A stretch of 17,014 nucleotides of DNA from contig DXZO01000030.1 of the NCBI GenBank assembly GCA_019419625.1, forward strand, positions 45,554-62,567, written 5' to 3'. This stretch comes from Collinsella sp. (GTDB lineage Bacteria > Actinomycetota > Coriobacteriia > Coriobacteriales > Coriobacteriaceae). Shown here piece after piece: positions 9,482 to 17,014 of the stretch; position 1 is the stretch's first letter, and every line of letters starts with the position of its first letter. Position numbers and translations under genes: made by a program. The notes beneath the pieces were generated by a model. It did not search any database. It was given only the letters and a program-made list of their open reading frames with translations, and had not been told where the DNA came from.

Positions 9482-9955
9482 ATGAATGACTTTATGAAGG
9501 GTCGCAATGGCGCTGATGAACTCACCATTGTGCTGGGCTTTGCGGGCATCGTCATCGCGATGATCGGATCGATAGCCCATATCCAGTGGCTCAGCTGGAT
9601 TGCCATCGCCGTAATCGTGATTGGCGTGCTGCGCGGCCTGTCCAAAAACATCGACGCACGTCGCAAGGAAAACGCGGCCTTTGTCGCCGCGACCGCTAAC
9701 GTCCCCGGCCTGGGCAAGTTCGTAGCGAGCTTGGGTAGCGGCGCCGCGGCTGCCAACGCCTCGCGCACGGCCGGTACCAGCAAGGAAGACTTTGAGCGTG
9801 CCAAGCGCACGGCCAAGAAGATGTGGAAGGGTCGCAAGACCACGGCATACCTCAAGTGCCCCAACTGCGGCCAGATGCTCTCCGTCCCCAAGGGCAAAGG
9901 CAAGATCCGCGTCACCTGCCCCAAGTGCCACGCCAAGATGGAGACGCGCTCATAG
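9482..9955 (+). CDS. Small membrane protein with C-terminal zinc ribbon
   Basis: 157 aa, function unknown. Two hydrophobic helices at about residues 14-31 and 34-52 are followed by a charged linker rich in Arg/Lys and Ala. The C-terminus has CPNC and CPKC about 21 residues apart, a CxxC...CxxC zinc ribbon, probably cytoplasmic. The frame is open back to 9452, but ATG at 9482 has AAAGG at 9469-9473, 8 nt upstream. TATAAA at 9443-9448 is a possible -10 with no good -35. A strong terminator follows. Such proteins are often annotated only as zinc-ribbon proteins; no link to the copper genes is shown. Confidence 0.8.
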   Translation: MNDFMKGRNGADELTIVLGFAGIVIAMIGSIAHIQWLSWIAIAVIVIGVLRGLSKNIDARRKENAAFVAATANVPGLGKFVASLGSGAAAANASRTAGTSKEDFERAKRTAKKMWKGRKTTAYLKCPNCGQMLSVPKGKGKIRVTCPKCHAKMETRS

Positions 9956-9975
9956 CCGCCATACCATGGGACAGA

Positions 9976-10010
9976 AAAAGCCGAGGCCTCGCACTGGGGC
10001 CTCGGCTTTT
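9976..10010. terminator. Bidirectional intrinsic terminator
   Basis: AAAAGCCGAGGCC (9976-9988) pairs with GGCCTCGGCTTTT (9998-10010) around a 9-nt loop, with an A-tract before and a T-tract after. It therefore can stop transcription in both directions, serving the zinc-ribbon gene and the convergent amidohydrolase gene. Confidence 0.92.
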
Positions 10011-10061
10011 ATTGATTATGGCAAAGGGATTGCCCCTCTGTCGCATCGCCATATCGCGCGC

Positions 10062-11432
10062 TTACGCCACGCCGTCGCGGGCGAGCTCCTCGGCCAGCGC
10101 CTCGGCCGGCATGGCCATAATCGTGTCGAGCTCCGCGTCAACCTCGGGGATACGCTTCACCTTGAGTTTGCGCACCAGATCGCCACGGCACATCACGTGC
10201 ATCGGCTCACGCAGTGCGCACAGGTCATCGAGCGGGTTCTTGCGCGTCACCAGGATATCGGCGGCCTTGCCGCACTCGATTGTGCCGGTCTCGCCGCCCA
10301 GCCCCAGCAGCTCGGCATTGACTTGCGTAGCCGTATGCAGCGCGAAGGCATTGCTCACGCCGACATATTTGGCAAAATAGGCCACCTCACGCCACGTGTC
10401 GTACTGCGTCACGAACGGGCAGCTCGAGTCCGTGCCCAGGCCTACCTTGATACCGGCTTCCAGCGCTGCACGAGCACTCTCGATAATGCCCGAGCACACG
10501 ATGTCGCCGTTCTTCTTTTGCGTGTCAGTCGAATGAGTCTTTTCCGGGTCGAGCAATACAAACGGCAGCGCCGGACTGATAGTGCAGGTCACACTCGGCG
10601 CACGCCCCTCGAGCTGCGTACCCGCGGCGCCACGGTACAGCTCCAGGATCTCGGGCGTCATCGGGGCACCGTGCTCGATCGTGTCGACCCCGGCCTCAAG
10701 CGCGGCCTTCACGCCCTCGGTGTTCTCGACATGAGCCATAACCGGCAGGCCCACCTCGTGCGCCGCCTTGCACGCCGCCGCGGCAACATCGATCGGCATG
10801 CGCAGCACGCCCGGCTCGCCAACTTCGGTCGCGTCGAACACGCCACCCGTCACGAACAACTTGATGACGTCGGCACCACGCGCGTACAAGTCGCGCACCT
10901 GTTCGGCCGCCTCGTCGGGCGTATTGGCGACCTGCGCGAACAGCCCCGCGCCGTGGCCACCCGGCACTGTAACGCCCGTTCCCGGCGCTACCAGACGCGG
11001 ACCCTGATACTTGCCGGCATCGATAGCATCGCGCACGGCGATGTCGGCAAACAGCGGGTCACCCGCACCGCGCACCGTAGTCACGCCGCTTGCCAGCTGC
11101 TGCTGGGCGCTGCCTTTGAGGATGTGGCGAACGATGGCGCGGCCCACGGGATTGTCGAGCTTCTTCATCAGCGCGCCCGCATCACCCGCCGAGACCGGCA
11201 TGCCCGAACCGCACAGATGCACGTGCATATTGATGAGGCCCGGCATGAGATACGCCCCTGCCAGATCGATGACCTCGGCCCCCGCTGGAGCTTGGGCCAC
11301 AGCGCTCGGTCCCATCCAGGTGATGATGCCACGCTCGACGACCACGGCCATATCGGGCTGCGGCTCCATATGCTCCGAACCATCCAGAACGGTCGCATTG
11401 ATAAACAATGTGGGACGATCGGCAGATGCCAT
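10062..11432 (-). CDS. Metal-dependent amidohydrolase (imidazolonepropionase/prolidase-like)
   Basis: Amidohydrolase-superfamily enzyme of 456 aa, probably cytoplasmic. The small beta domain at both ends surrounds a TIM barrel. Seen motifs: H70xH72 (metal site) after LMPGLINM, a likely carboxylated Lys in DVIKLFVTGG, His residues in VMAHVEN and TIEHGAP, and the catalytic Asp in GLGTDSS. The C-terminal GGETGTIECGKAADILV closes the beta domain. This is the COG1228-like group, which includes imidazolonepropionases and Xaa-Pro or aryl-dipeptide hydrolases; the substrate cannot be read from sequence. The frame extends to 11657, but GGGAGGAG (11446-11439) 6 nt before ATG 11432 fixes the start. No histidine-pathway genes are nearby, so hutI is unlikely. 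Confidence 0.88.
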   Translation of the reverse strand: MASADRPTLFINATVLDGSEHMEPQPDMAVVVERGIITWMGPSAVAQAPAGAEVIDLAGAYLMPGLINMHVHLCGSGMPVSAGDAGALMKKLDNPVGRAIVRHILKGSAQQQLASGVTTVRGAGDPLFADIAVRDAIDAGKYQGPRLVAPGTGVTVPGGHGAGLFAQVANTPDEAAEQVRDLYARGADVIKLFVTGGVFDATEVGEPGVLRMPIDVAAAACKAAHEVGLPVMAHVENTEGVKAALEAGVDTIEHGAPMTPEILELYRGAAGTQLEGRAPSVTCTISPALPFVLLDPEKTHSTDTQKKNGDIVCSGIIESARAALEAGIKVGLGTDSSCPFVTQYDTWREVAYFAKYVGVSNAFALHTATQVNAELLGLGGETGTIECGKAADILVTRKNPLDDLCALREPMHVMCRGDLVRKLKVKRIPEVDAELDTIMAMPAEALAEELARDGVA

Positions 11433-11471
11433 ATCGAGCTCCTCCCTCACGATTAACTTGAACATTTGTCC

Positions 11472-11477
11472 ATTATC
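11472..11477 (-). promoter_or_regulatory. Candidate -10 box for the amidohydrolase gene
   Basis: Minus-strand GATAAT (11477-11472), preceded by GGT, would start transcription about 30 nt before the ATG. The -35 at 17 nt (GCAGCA) is poor. The rest of the 296-bp gap holds repeat cluster 3. Confidence 0.35.
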
Positions 11478-11582
11478 ACCTAGTCCCGCTGGATTGCTGC
11501 AGACGCATCGGTTAACGGAAGGAAGAGGGGATGTGGGGAGACGGAACACGTTGCAGTCCCACCCCAGCGACACCAGGGAAAT

Positions 11583-11720
11583 ATCTCGATCTGTAACAGC
11601 TACAGGGTTATTAGGCCCCTTGATGTTACAGATCGAGACATTCGGTCGACGTTTCACCGGCTTGTCTCGATCTGTAACAATTACGAGCTCAAACAGCCTC
11701 TAAACGTTACAGATCGAGAC
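11583..11720. repeat. Two tandem 57-bp palindromic elements (cluster 3)
   Basis: Elements at 11583-11639 and 11664-11720, 81 bp apart. The second has perfectly matching outer arms. The cluster lies 8 bp past the stop codon of the AbiEi-like gene and upstream of the amidohydrolase promoter. The spacer between the two contains CGGTCGAC, as does the spacer of cluster 1. Confidence 0.95.
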
Positions 11721-11728
11721 AAAACCTC

Positions 11729-12805
11729 TCAGCGCCCATACCACTGGCATCTCCACTCCTCAGCCAATTCAACCTGCCGAGGAATACCCGCCAGCCTCAT
11801 TTTCTCGATCAGCTTCCCCGGATTCTTGAGCTCATCAAACGTAAACCGAAGCACCTTATGCCCGAGCATTGTCAGATGAGATTCCCGCTGACGCTCTGCC
11901 ACGAATGGGTCAGCCGACTCCCGACCCTCGCCGCTCTGCAAGGTGTACTTCCCCTTTCCGTCGAGCTCGCCGATGACACACGTCCCGTCCTCGAGCCGCC
12001 AAAAATAGTCGACGCGAAACACCTGGCTCGGATCGAGCGGGTCGCGAAACTCCACCTGCAGCTCCGGAACCGGAAAGCCGTACGCAATAAAGAATGCTCG
12101 GAACCGAGACTCGCCGCCGTTTTCAGACAGCCCGTCCGCATACGACGCAATCACCTGTGCCCTGCGATACCCTCGCCTGCCCTCGCAATCGGCGCGGAGG
12201 CGCTCGCACAAATCCCCACGTGATACGCCTTTCGCCCGCAGTGCAGAATCGGCAATCGCCAACCCGTAGGAGAACGGTGCACGCAGTAGGCAATCCTCCA
12301 CCGTGCGCCAAAACGACGTCACCTGCACGCCGTCGACTTGTTCAAGTGCGCCCGCCGCCTGCGGACGCAACAGCCGACATCCTGCACTCAGCGGCACCGA
12401 GCAACCTGTCTTAACAAGATATCGTGGCCCAAGCAGATCATTCGGCACCTCCAGACCCCACAAAAGTGCCGCGTCATAGCCCCAAAACGCCCAATCGGGA
12501 TGAAACTCCGCAAGCCCTTTGATGGCCCGCAGCGCTCGCTCCGTCGGCGTCAGCGCATCCCAATCATGTTGAAAGCAGAACAAATACGGCTCGGGTTCCG
12601 CGATATCGTCGGTTCCAACATGACGCCGCAGCCACATGAGCTCGGCATTGTCATGCGTTGCGAGCAGCGCACCTTGCTCGGTCGCCTCCGTGAGTCGCGC
12701 GAGCATCCTATTCCGCGCCAACGTGTTGCGAGTCGTATGCTTGTGCTTGAAAACGGTATTAGACACTTCCATCACCACCACATCGGACAAATGGACCATC
12801 GTCAC
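11729..12805 (-). CDS. AbiEi-like protein with C-terminal PD-(D/E)xK/Vsr-type domain
   Basis: 358 aa; exact function unknown. The middle (AFWGYDAALLWGLEVP through the TVEDCLL and LAIADSALR segments) resembles actinobacterial AbiEi-type antitoxin-like proteins. The C-terminal third looks like the Vsr/DUF559-type nuclease fold: an ESRFR helix, VDYFW, then GELDGKGKY and a conserved ERQRESHLTMLGHKVLRFTFDEL end. The D...ExDGK pattern suggests catalytic residues are intact. The open frame begins at TTG 12823, directly next to a repeat, but GGAGG (12815-12811) is 5 nt before GTG 12805; ATG 12799 is also possible. Repeat clusters lie immediately on both sides. No partner toxin is adjacent, so a toxin-antitoxin role is not supported. 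Confidence 0.7.
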   Translation of the reverse strand: MTMVHLSDVVVMEVSNTVFKHKHTTRNTLARNRMLARLTEATEQGALLATHDNAELMWLRRHVGTDDIAEPEPYLFCFQHDWDALTPTERALRAIKGLAEFHPDWAFWGYDAALLWGLEVPNDLLGPRYLVKTGCSVPLSAGCRLLRPQAAGALEQVDGVQVTSFWRTVEDCLLRAPFSYGLAIADSALRAKGVSRGDLCERLRADCEGRRGYRRAQVIASYADGLSENGGESRFRAFFIAYGFPVPELQVEFRDPLDPSQVFRVDYFWRLEDGTCVIGELDGKGKYTLQSGEGRESADPFVAERQRESHLTMLGHKVLRFTFDELKNPGKLIEKMRLAGIPRQVELAEEWRCQWYGR

Positions 12806-12825
12806 CGTTGCCTCCACCGACAAAC

Positions 12826-13043
12826 GTCTTGATCTGTAACAAGAAGAACGATTTTTGGACTGTAGATGTTACAGATTGAGACATTCCCCCCAGCCAGGTG
12901 CCAAACGTCTCGATCTGTAACAGTTAGACGTTCTCCAGGCCCCTAAACGTTACAGATTTAGACAAACCAGCGGCACCCAAGCATTCGTCTCGATCTGTAA
13001 CAGGTAGACCGGTGTTTTGCCCCCAAACGTTACAGATCGAGAC
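12826..13043. repeat. Three tandem 57-bp palindromic elements (cluster 4)
   Basis: Elements at 12826-12882, 12907-12963 and 12987-13043, starts 81 and 80 bp apart. They fill the gap between the unrecognised gene ending at 13084 and the AbiEi-like gene. The first element ends 20 bp before that gene's chosen start. No convincing promoter is visible in the gap. Confidence 0.95.
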
Positions 13044-13083
13044 AAAAAGGCAAAAGGCAAGGCAGGCGACAACTACCCATCCC

Positions 13084-13791
13084 CTACTCCCACTCCTGCT
13101 CGTAGATGTTGAGCGACTTTACGTACCGCCCCTGGGCGCCCATGATGTCGCGGACCAGACGCAAGAAGAAGCAGATGCACGAGGTGTCAAAGCCGTCCTG
13201 CAGGTCCTCCGGATGCACCGCACCCGGCCCATCGACCGCCGTATCGCTCAGCCGCGCGATGTCATACAGGTAGAGCTGTCCCGCCGTAAGCCAGACATCG
13301 TCGACGCAGGCGAGGCGCACCGCAATCGCGCCGTCACTCCAGTGCTCCTTCTGCACGATATGCGAATCGTAGACATCAAAGCGATGATCGGTGCGCGTGT
13401 CCTTCAGCACGACCATGCCGGACGCAGGATTCTTGTCCAAAATGCCAAAGCGCGAGAAATACTGCGTGTCGCGTACCTGCTCGAGCCGCTTGAGCGAGGC
13501 AGGCGAAAGCGATGCCGGCGGCTCGTCAACATATAGCTCGAGCAGCGTTTTGCCATGGCGATAGGGGCGCTCAAACAGCAGCCAATCGGTAAACGCCATG
13601 TTGTAGGCCACGATTTCGTTTTGCGAAGGCTCGGCGCAATAGCTGAGCCACGGGTCGACAATGATCTCGAACTGTTCGCGCGCCGGCTCCAGGAATTGAA
13701 ACTTCCGCAGCATCCAAAAGTGAGCCATGTCGGCAATATCGTTGCCGACGGCTTCAGCCAGCTCTGCTCGGTCAAAAGCGTGGTCAGTCAT
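13084..13791 (-). CDS. Hypothetical protein, 235 aa
   Basis: I do not recognise the family. The protein is acidic and soluble, with no signal peptide or membrane helix. The N-terminal half is helical and rich in aromatic residues (MAHFWMLRKFQFLEP, FTDWLLFERPYRHG); the second half looks beta-rich (GMVVLKDTRTDHRFDVYDSHIV). A pair of cysteines, CICFF, lies near the C-terminus. GGAGG at 13801-13797, 5 nt before the ATG, supports the start, and base composition matches its neighbours, so it is very probably a real gene. It lies between gltD and the repeat-flanked AbiEi-like gene, all on the same strand; shared transcription is uncertain because hairpins separate them. Confidence 0.8.
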   Translation of the reverse strand: MTDHAFDRAELAEAVGNDIADMAHFWMLRKFQFLEPAREQFEIIVDPWLSYCAEPSQNEIVAYNMAFTDWLLFERPYRHGKTLLELYVDEPPASLSPASLKRLEQVRDTQYFSRFGILDKNPASGMVVLKDTRTDHRFDVYDSHIVQKEHWSDGAIAVRLACVDDVWLTAGQLYLYDIARLSDTAVDGPGAVHPEDLQDGFDTSCICFFLRLVRDIMGAQGRYVKSLNIYEQEWE

Positions 13792-13892
13792 GGCATCCTC
13801 CTCAAACTGATGGACCTCAATTTGAGCTTACGAGGAGGGTGGGCAGCCACGACCAGCGCGGACAAAATAGGCCTCCGGCTGCAAACCAGATG

Positions 13893-13927
13893 CTGACCAA
13901 ACACTTGACGAAAAGCTTGACCGAAAA
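13893..13927. repeat. Three short tandem direct repeats
   Basis: GCTGACCAAA (13893), CTTGACGAAAA (13904) and CTTGACCGAAAA (13916) recur with an 11-12 bp period in the 354-bp gap between the hypothetical gene and gltD. A second pair, GTCGACAAA at 14033 and 14055, is 22 bp apart. Helically phased direct repeats can be regulator sites; none is recognised. The gap holds no convincing gene. Confidence 0.4.
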
Positions 13928-14086
13928 TGCGTGCCGCAACAAAACCGCAGGTAAACATCGACGGCCAACCCGCCCTTTTGAGCCAGATGCCCGCAGCCAC
14001 CACAGAAACAACAGGTGACCACAGCCCAAGAAGTCGACAAATGAACACCCGCACGTCGACAAACGAGCAAATTACTCGCAAAGAGT

Positions 14087-14128
14087 GTCCCCAACGACTA
14101 GACAAAAAAATGGCTAGTCATTGGGGAC
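14087..14128. terminator. Hairpin downstream of gltD
   Basis: GTCCCCAACGACTAG (14087-14101) pairs with CTAGTCATTGGGGAC (14114-14128), one mismatch in 15, around a 12-nt loop containing A7. The T-run on the gltD strand lies in the loop rather than after the stem, so it is not a textbook terminator. It sits 18 bp beyond the gltD stop and shares TTGGGGAC and GACTACTTT with the csoR-downstream repeat. Confidence 0.55.
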
Positions 14129-14145
14129 GTTCTTAAATGACTACT

Positions 14146-15627
<1,482 letters not shown>

Positions 15628-15632
15628 GGCAC

Positions 15633-17014
15633 TTACGCCTCCTTCTTGGTCGAAGCAACAGAGCTGGCAGCCACAGACGCAGCGCCAGCAGCACCGCCCG
15701 CCACATCAAAGCGATCGACATCCGCGGCGCTCGCGCGACCGGTCACAATGTCAAACGCCAGCTCCTCGGCCTGCGCATGCGTCTTGCCGACGGCCTCGGC
15801 GGCGGCGACAATCGCCAGCACACGCTCGTACTCGGTCGGAATGACCTTCACAAAGTGCTTGCTCATCGTCTCAAAGCTGTAGAGCAGCTTGATGCCGCGC
15901 GGGCTCTGCGTTGCGTCCACGTGCTCCTGGATGAGCTCGCGAATCTGCGCCAGCTCGCCGGCAGTCGGGGCCTTGAGCTCAACGCTCTCGTGGTTCACGC
16001 GGGCATCGAGCGTGCCGTACTGGTCAAAGACATAAGCCACGCCACCCGTCATGCCGGCAGCGAAGTTCTGCCCGACCTCGCCCAGGATGAGCGCCAGGCC
16101 ACCCGTCATGTACTCGCAACCGTGGTTGCCGCAACCCTCGACCACCACGGTGGCACCGGAGTTGCGTACGCCAAAGCGCTGGCCGGCCAGGCCGTTGATG
16201 AAGCCACGGCCGCTCGTGGCGCCAAAGAACGCAACGTTGCCCACGATGATGTTTTCGTCGAACTTATAGGTCGCATGCGGGTTGGGGCGCACCGATACCT
16301 CGCCGCCCGAAAGGCCCTTGCCAAAGTAGTCGTTGGCGTCGCCGCACACGTTGAGCGTAATGCCGCGCGGCAGGAAGGCGCCAAAGCTCTGACCGGCCGA
16401 TCCATCGCAATCGATGGTGATGGAGCCGGCGGGCAGGCCCTCGGGATGCGCCTTGGTCACCGCGTTGCCCAGGATGGTGCCCACGCAGCGGTTAACGTTG
16501 GCGATGTCGGCATGGAAGCGAATCGGGCGCAGGTGCGCACGGGCATCGGCCGTGTAGGGCACGAACAGCGTGGAGTCGAGCGTCTTGTTGAGCTCGCTGT
16601 CCGCGGCCATCTGCGGCAGGAAGTGACGACCGTCGGCACCCGGGATATGGGCACCAAACTCACAGGTCGCGCTTGCCAGTACGGGCGACAGATCCAGCAG
16701 GTTAGCTTTGCGATTGCCCGGGACCTCGATCTGGCGCAAGCACTCGGGATGGCCGACCATCTCGTCGACGGTGCGGAAGCCCAGGCTCGCCATGACCTCG
16801 CGCAGTTGCTCGGCAACAAAGAGCATAAAGTGCTCGACGTGCTCGGGCTTGCCGCGGAAGCCGCGACGCAGGCGGCAGTTTTGCGTGGCGATGCCGGCGG
16901 GGCAGGTATCCTGCTGGCAGTCGCGCTGCATGAGGCAGCCCATCGAGATGAGCGGCATGGTCGCAAAGCCAAACTCATCGGCGCCAAGCAGGCAGGCAAC
17001 GGCAACATCGGTGC
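15633..17014 (-). CDS. gltB: Glutamate synthase large subunit, C-terminal part (5' end beyond right edge)
   Basis: Makes two glutamates from glutamine and 2-oxoglutarate with electrons supplied by GltD. About 460 codons are visible. The visible N-terminal end has LLGADEFGFAT followed by GCLMQRDCQQDTCPAGIATQN, whose three cysteines ligate the 3Fe-4S cluster next to the FMN site. The rest is the right-handed beta-helix C-terminal domain with repeated G-rich turns (GLSGGEVSV, GATSGRGFINGLAGQRFGVRNSG, GNHGCEYMTGG). After it comes a C-terminal extension of about 100 residues ending in an Ala-rich tail. The amidotransferase and most of the synthase domain are outside the window. It is the upstream gene of a gltB-gltD operon. 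Confidence 0.95.
   Translation of the reverse strand, partial: TDVAVACLLGADEFGFATMPLISMGCLMQRDCQQDTCPAGIATQNCRLRRGFRGKPEHVEHFMLFVAEQLREVMASLGFRTVDEMVGHPECLRQIEVPGNRKANLLDLSPVLASATCEFGAHIPGADGRHFLPQMAADSELNKTLDSTLFVPYTADARAHLRPIRFHADIANVNRCVGTILGNAVTKAHPEGLPAGSITIDCDGSAGQSFGAFLPRGITLNVCGDANDYFGKGLSGGEVSVRPNPHATYKFDENIIVGNVAFFGATSGRGFINGLAGQRFGVRNSGATVVVEGCGNHGCEYMTGGLALILGEVGQNFAAGMTGGVAYVFDQYGTLDARVNHESVELKAPTAGELAQIRELIQEHVDATQSPRGIKLLYSFETMSKHFVKVIPTEYERVLAIVAAAEAVGKTHAQAEELAFDIVTGRASAADVDRFDVAGGAAGAASVAASSVASTKKEA

Noticed and set aside
9792..11456. 554-codon plus-strand frame opposite the amidohydrolase
   Set aside because: The minus strand shows all amidohydrolase metal motifs and a strong ribosome binding site; the plus frame also runs through the terminator at 9976-10010.
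11729..12805. Type IV toxin-antitoxin system
   Set aside because: The AbiEi-like resemblance is partial and no AbiEii-type nucleotidyltransferase toxin lies next to it.
12826..13043. Set of intrinsic terminators
   Set aside because: Stems are long and symmetric, but several end without a T-tract, loops are about 25 nt, and multiple copies at fixed spacing are not needed for termination. A secondary effect on transcripts is still possible.
13788..14105. 105-codon minus-strand frame whose stop overlaps the next start as ATGA
   Set aside because: The overlap looks like translational coupling, but the start lies in the gltD-downstream hairpin, there is no ribosome binding site and the product is rich in Trp, Cys, Arg and Val with no recognisable domain.

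Overview
The window is GC-rich chromosomal DNA. Gene content and style point to a gut Coriobacteriia actinomycete, most like Collinsella. This is inferred from protein style (a DUF6273-type kinase ectodomain, an AbiEi-like/PD-(D/E)xK protein), strong AAAGGAGG-type ribosome binding sites and families of intergenic hairpin repeats; there is no rRNA or marker gene to prove it. Nothing looks like a phage or transposon, and codon use is uniform.

Layout, left to right. 1-2008 (-): DEAD-box RNA helicase with a long RGG/basic tail, cut by the left edge. 2598-3560 (+): FHA-domain protein. 3732-5816 (+): membrane Ser/Thr protein kinase with an extracytoplasmic DUF6273-like domain; the pair looks like a phospho-signalling unit. 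6307-9335 (+): a copper homeostasis block of copA (P1B ATPase), copZ (chaperone) and csoR (Cu(I)-sensing repressor), with a CsoR-type operator in the copA promoter. 9482-9955 (+): small two-helix membrane protein with a zinc ribbon. A bidirectional terminator follows, and then everything is on the minus strand: an amidohydrolase (11432-10062), an AbiEi-like protein with a nuclease-type C-terminus (12805-11729), an unrecognised protein (13791-13084), gltD (15627-14146) and the 3' part of gltB (beyond the right edge to 15633).

Two things stand out. First, gltD appears to carry an inverted 77-bp segment (14883-14959) bounded by 8-bp inverted repeats GGGCGCCG/CGGCGCCC. As given, residues 226-246 are unlike any GltD, but the opposite strand of the same segment, in the same codon register, encodes the canonical GltD stretch containing FDAVVVAAGA. 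Flipping it restores a normal protein without changing length or frame. This is either an intragenic invertible switch on ammonia assimilation, a one-off inversion mutation or an assembly artefact.

Second, four intergenic regions hold eleven copies of a 57-bp element. Each has 16-bp arms close to GTCTCGATCTGTAACA and its reverse complement, with a variable core of about 25 bp. Copies are tandemly spaced at 79-81 bp and all lie in one orientation. Two clusters bracket the AbiEi-like/nuclease gene. Smaller repeat families (a GGGGAC-type hairpin and a REP-like inverted repeat after copA) and a perfect 19-bp inverted repeat ahead of the kinase gene are also present.
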